Assembly (NCBI RefSeq): GCF_024363255.1
Contig: NZ_AP026070.1
Span: 1,302,001-1,366,000, forward strand
Reading direction: 5' to 3'
From: Shewanella sp. NFH-SH190041
GTDB lineage: Bacteria > Pseudomonadota > Gammaproteobacteria > Enterobacterales > Shewanellaceae
Length of the DNA stretch: 64,000 nucleotides
Positions 63,932 through 64,000 of this stretch are shown one piece after another. Within the stretch, counting starts at the first letter, position 1, and each line of letters starts with the position of its first letter. The notes beneath the pieces were generated by a model. It searched no databases and had not been told where the DNA came from. It saw nothing but the letters and a program-made list of their open reading frames with translations. The position numbers and the translations under genes were made by a program.

Positions 63932-64000
63932 ATGTTTGACTATGAAATGCTGAGATTTATCTGGTGGGCGTTAGTCGGCGTGCTGTTTATCGGCTTCGCA
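63932..64000 (+). CDS. cydB: Cytochrome bd subunit II, 5' end only
   Basis: ATG 63932 after AGGGGAA begins MFDYEMLRFIWWALVGVLFI, the typical CydB start and first membrane helix. The window ends after 23 codons. Confidence 0.93.
   Translation, partial: MFDYEMLRFIWWALVGVLFIGFA

Overview
The window reads as chromosomal DNA of a Gammaproteobacterium, most probably Shewanella or a close relative. The reasons are the conserved run rpsT / murJ-ribF-ileS-lspA-fkpB-ispH followed by type IV minor pilins, the purL-to-cydAB junction, an electron-transfer flavoprotein pair behind a LiuR-like operator, and an L-box-controlled NhaC-type lysine transporter. No rRNA, tRNA or CRISPR array was seen.

Layout. 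1-2172: end of a MITE, a coding-like remnant, an HlyU/ArsR regulator and an intact IS1595-type element with an 8-bp target duplication. 2251-10282: rpsT (minus, UUG start) and the housekeeping run murJ, ribF, ileS, lspA, fkpB, ispH (plus). 10324-12683: nested mobile DNA, namely an IS5-family element abutting a related MITE that is itself split by a frameshifted IS481-type element. 13242-20361: minor pilin operon pilVWXY1E, convergent with two FimT/GspH-type pilin genes. 20528-25380: glnB, then minus-strand proS, an acetyltransferase, a DksA-like zinc protein, trmO and rcsF. 25450-29815: two amidohydrolase genes, the larger one broken by three lesions. 29970-35767: an H-NS family gene, etfBA, a lysine riboswitch with its transporter, tdk and a DUF1097 protein. 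35865-40037: a cysteine uptake/desulfidase module (cyuP, ridA-like, cyuA, YheO-type regulator). 40038-44661: xseA, guaB, guaA.

44650-53015 is a genomic island in the 3' end of guaA. The end of guaA is repeated as GAGTGGGAATAA at 53004-53015. The island holds a P4-type integrase cut short by an IS3 end, a 1511-residue protein with an N-terminal PD-(D/E)XK nuclease-like domain and a STAND-type NTPase core (Avs-like; probable antiphage defence), a sequence closely resembling the IncP (RP4/RK2) origin of transfer, and two IS3-family elements. It carries no relaxase. The simplest reading is a mobilizable defence island that borrows a conjugative plasmid's transfer machinery and is now stranded by loss of its integrase.

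53047-64000: a diguanylate cyclase, tadA (C-terminus altered at an A9 run), a small basic ORF, mltF, purL, two very small ORFs with their own terminator on the minus strand, a perfect FNR/EtrA box, and cydA with the start of cydB.

Starts were chosen from ribosome-binding sites and remembered family alignments. All family assignments come from motif recognition without database searches.
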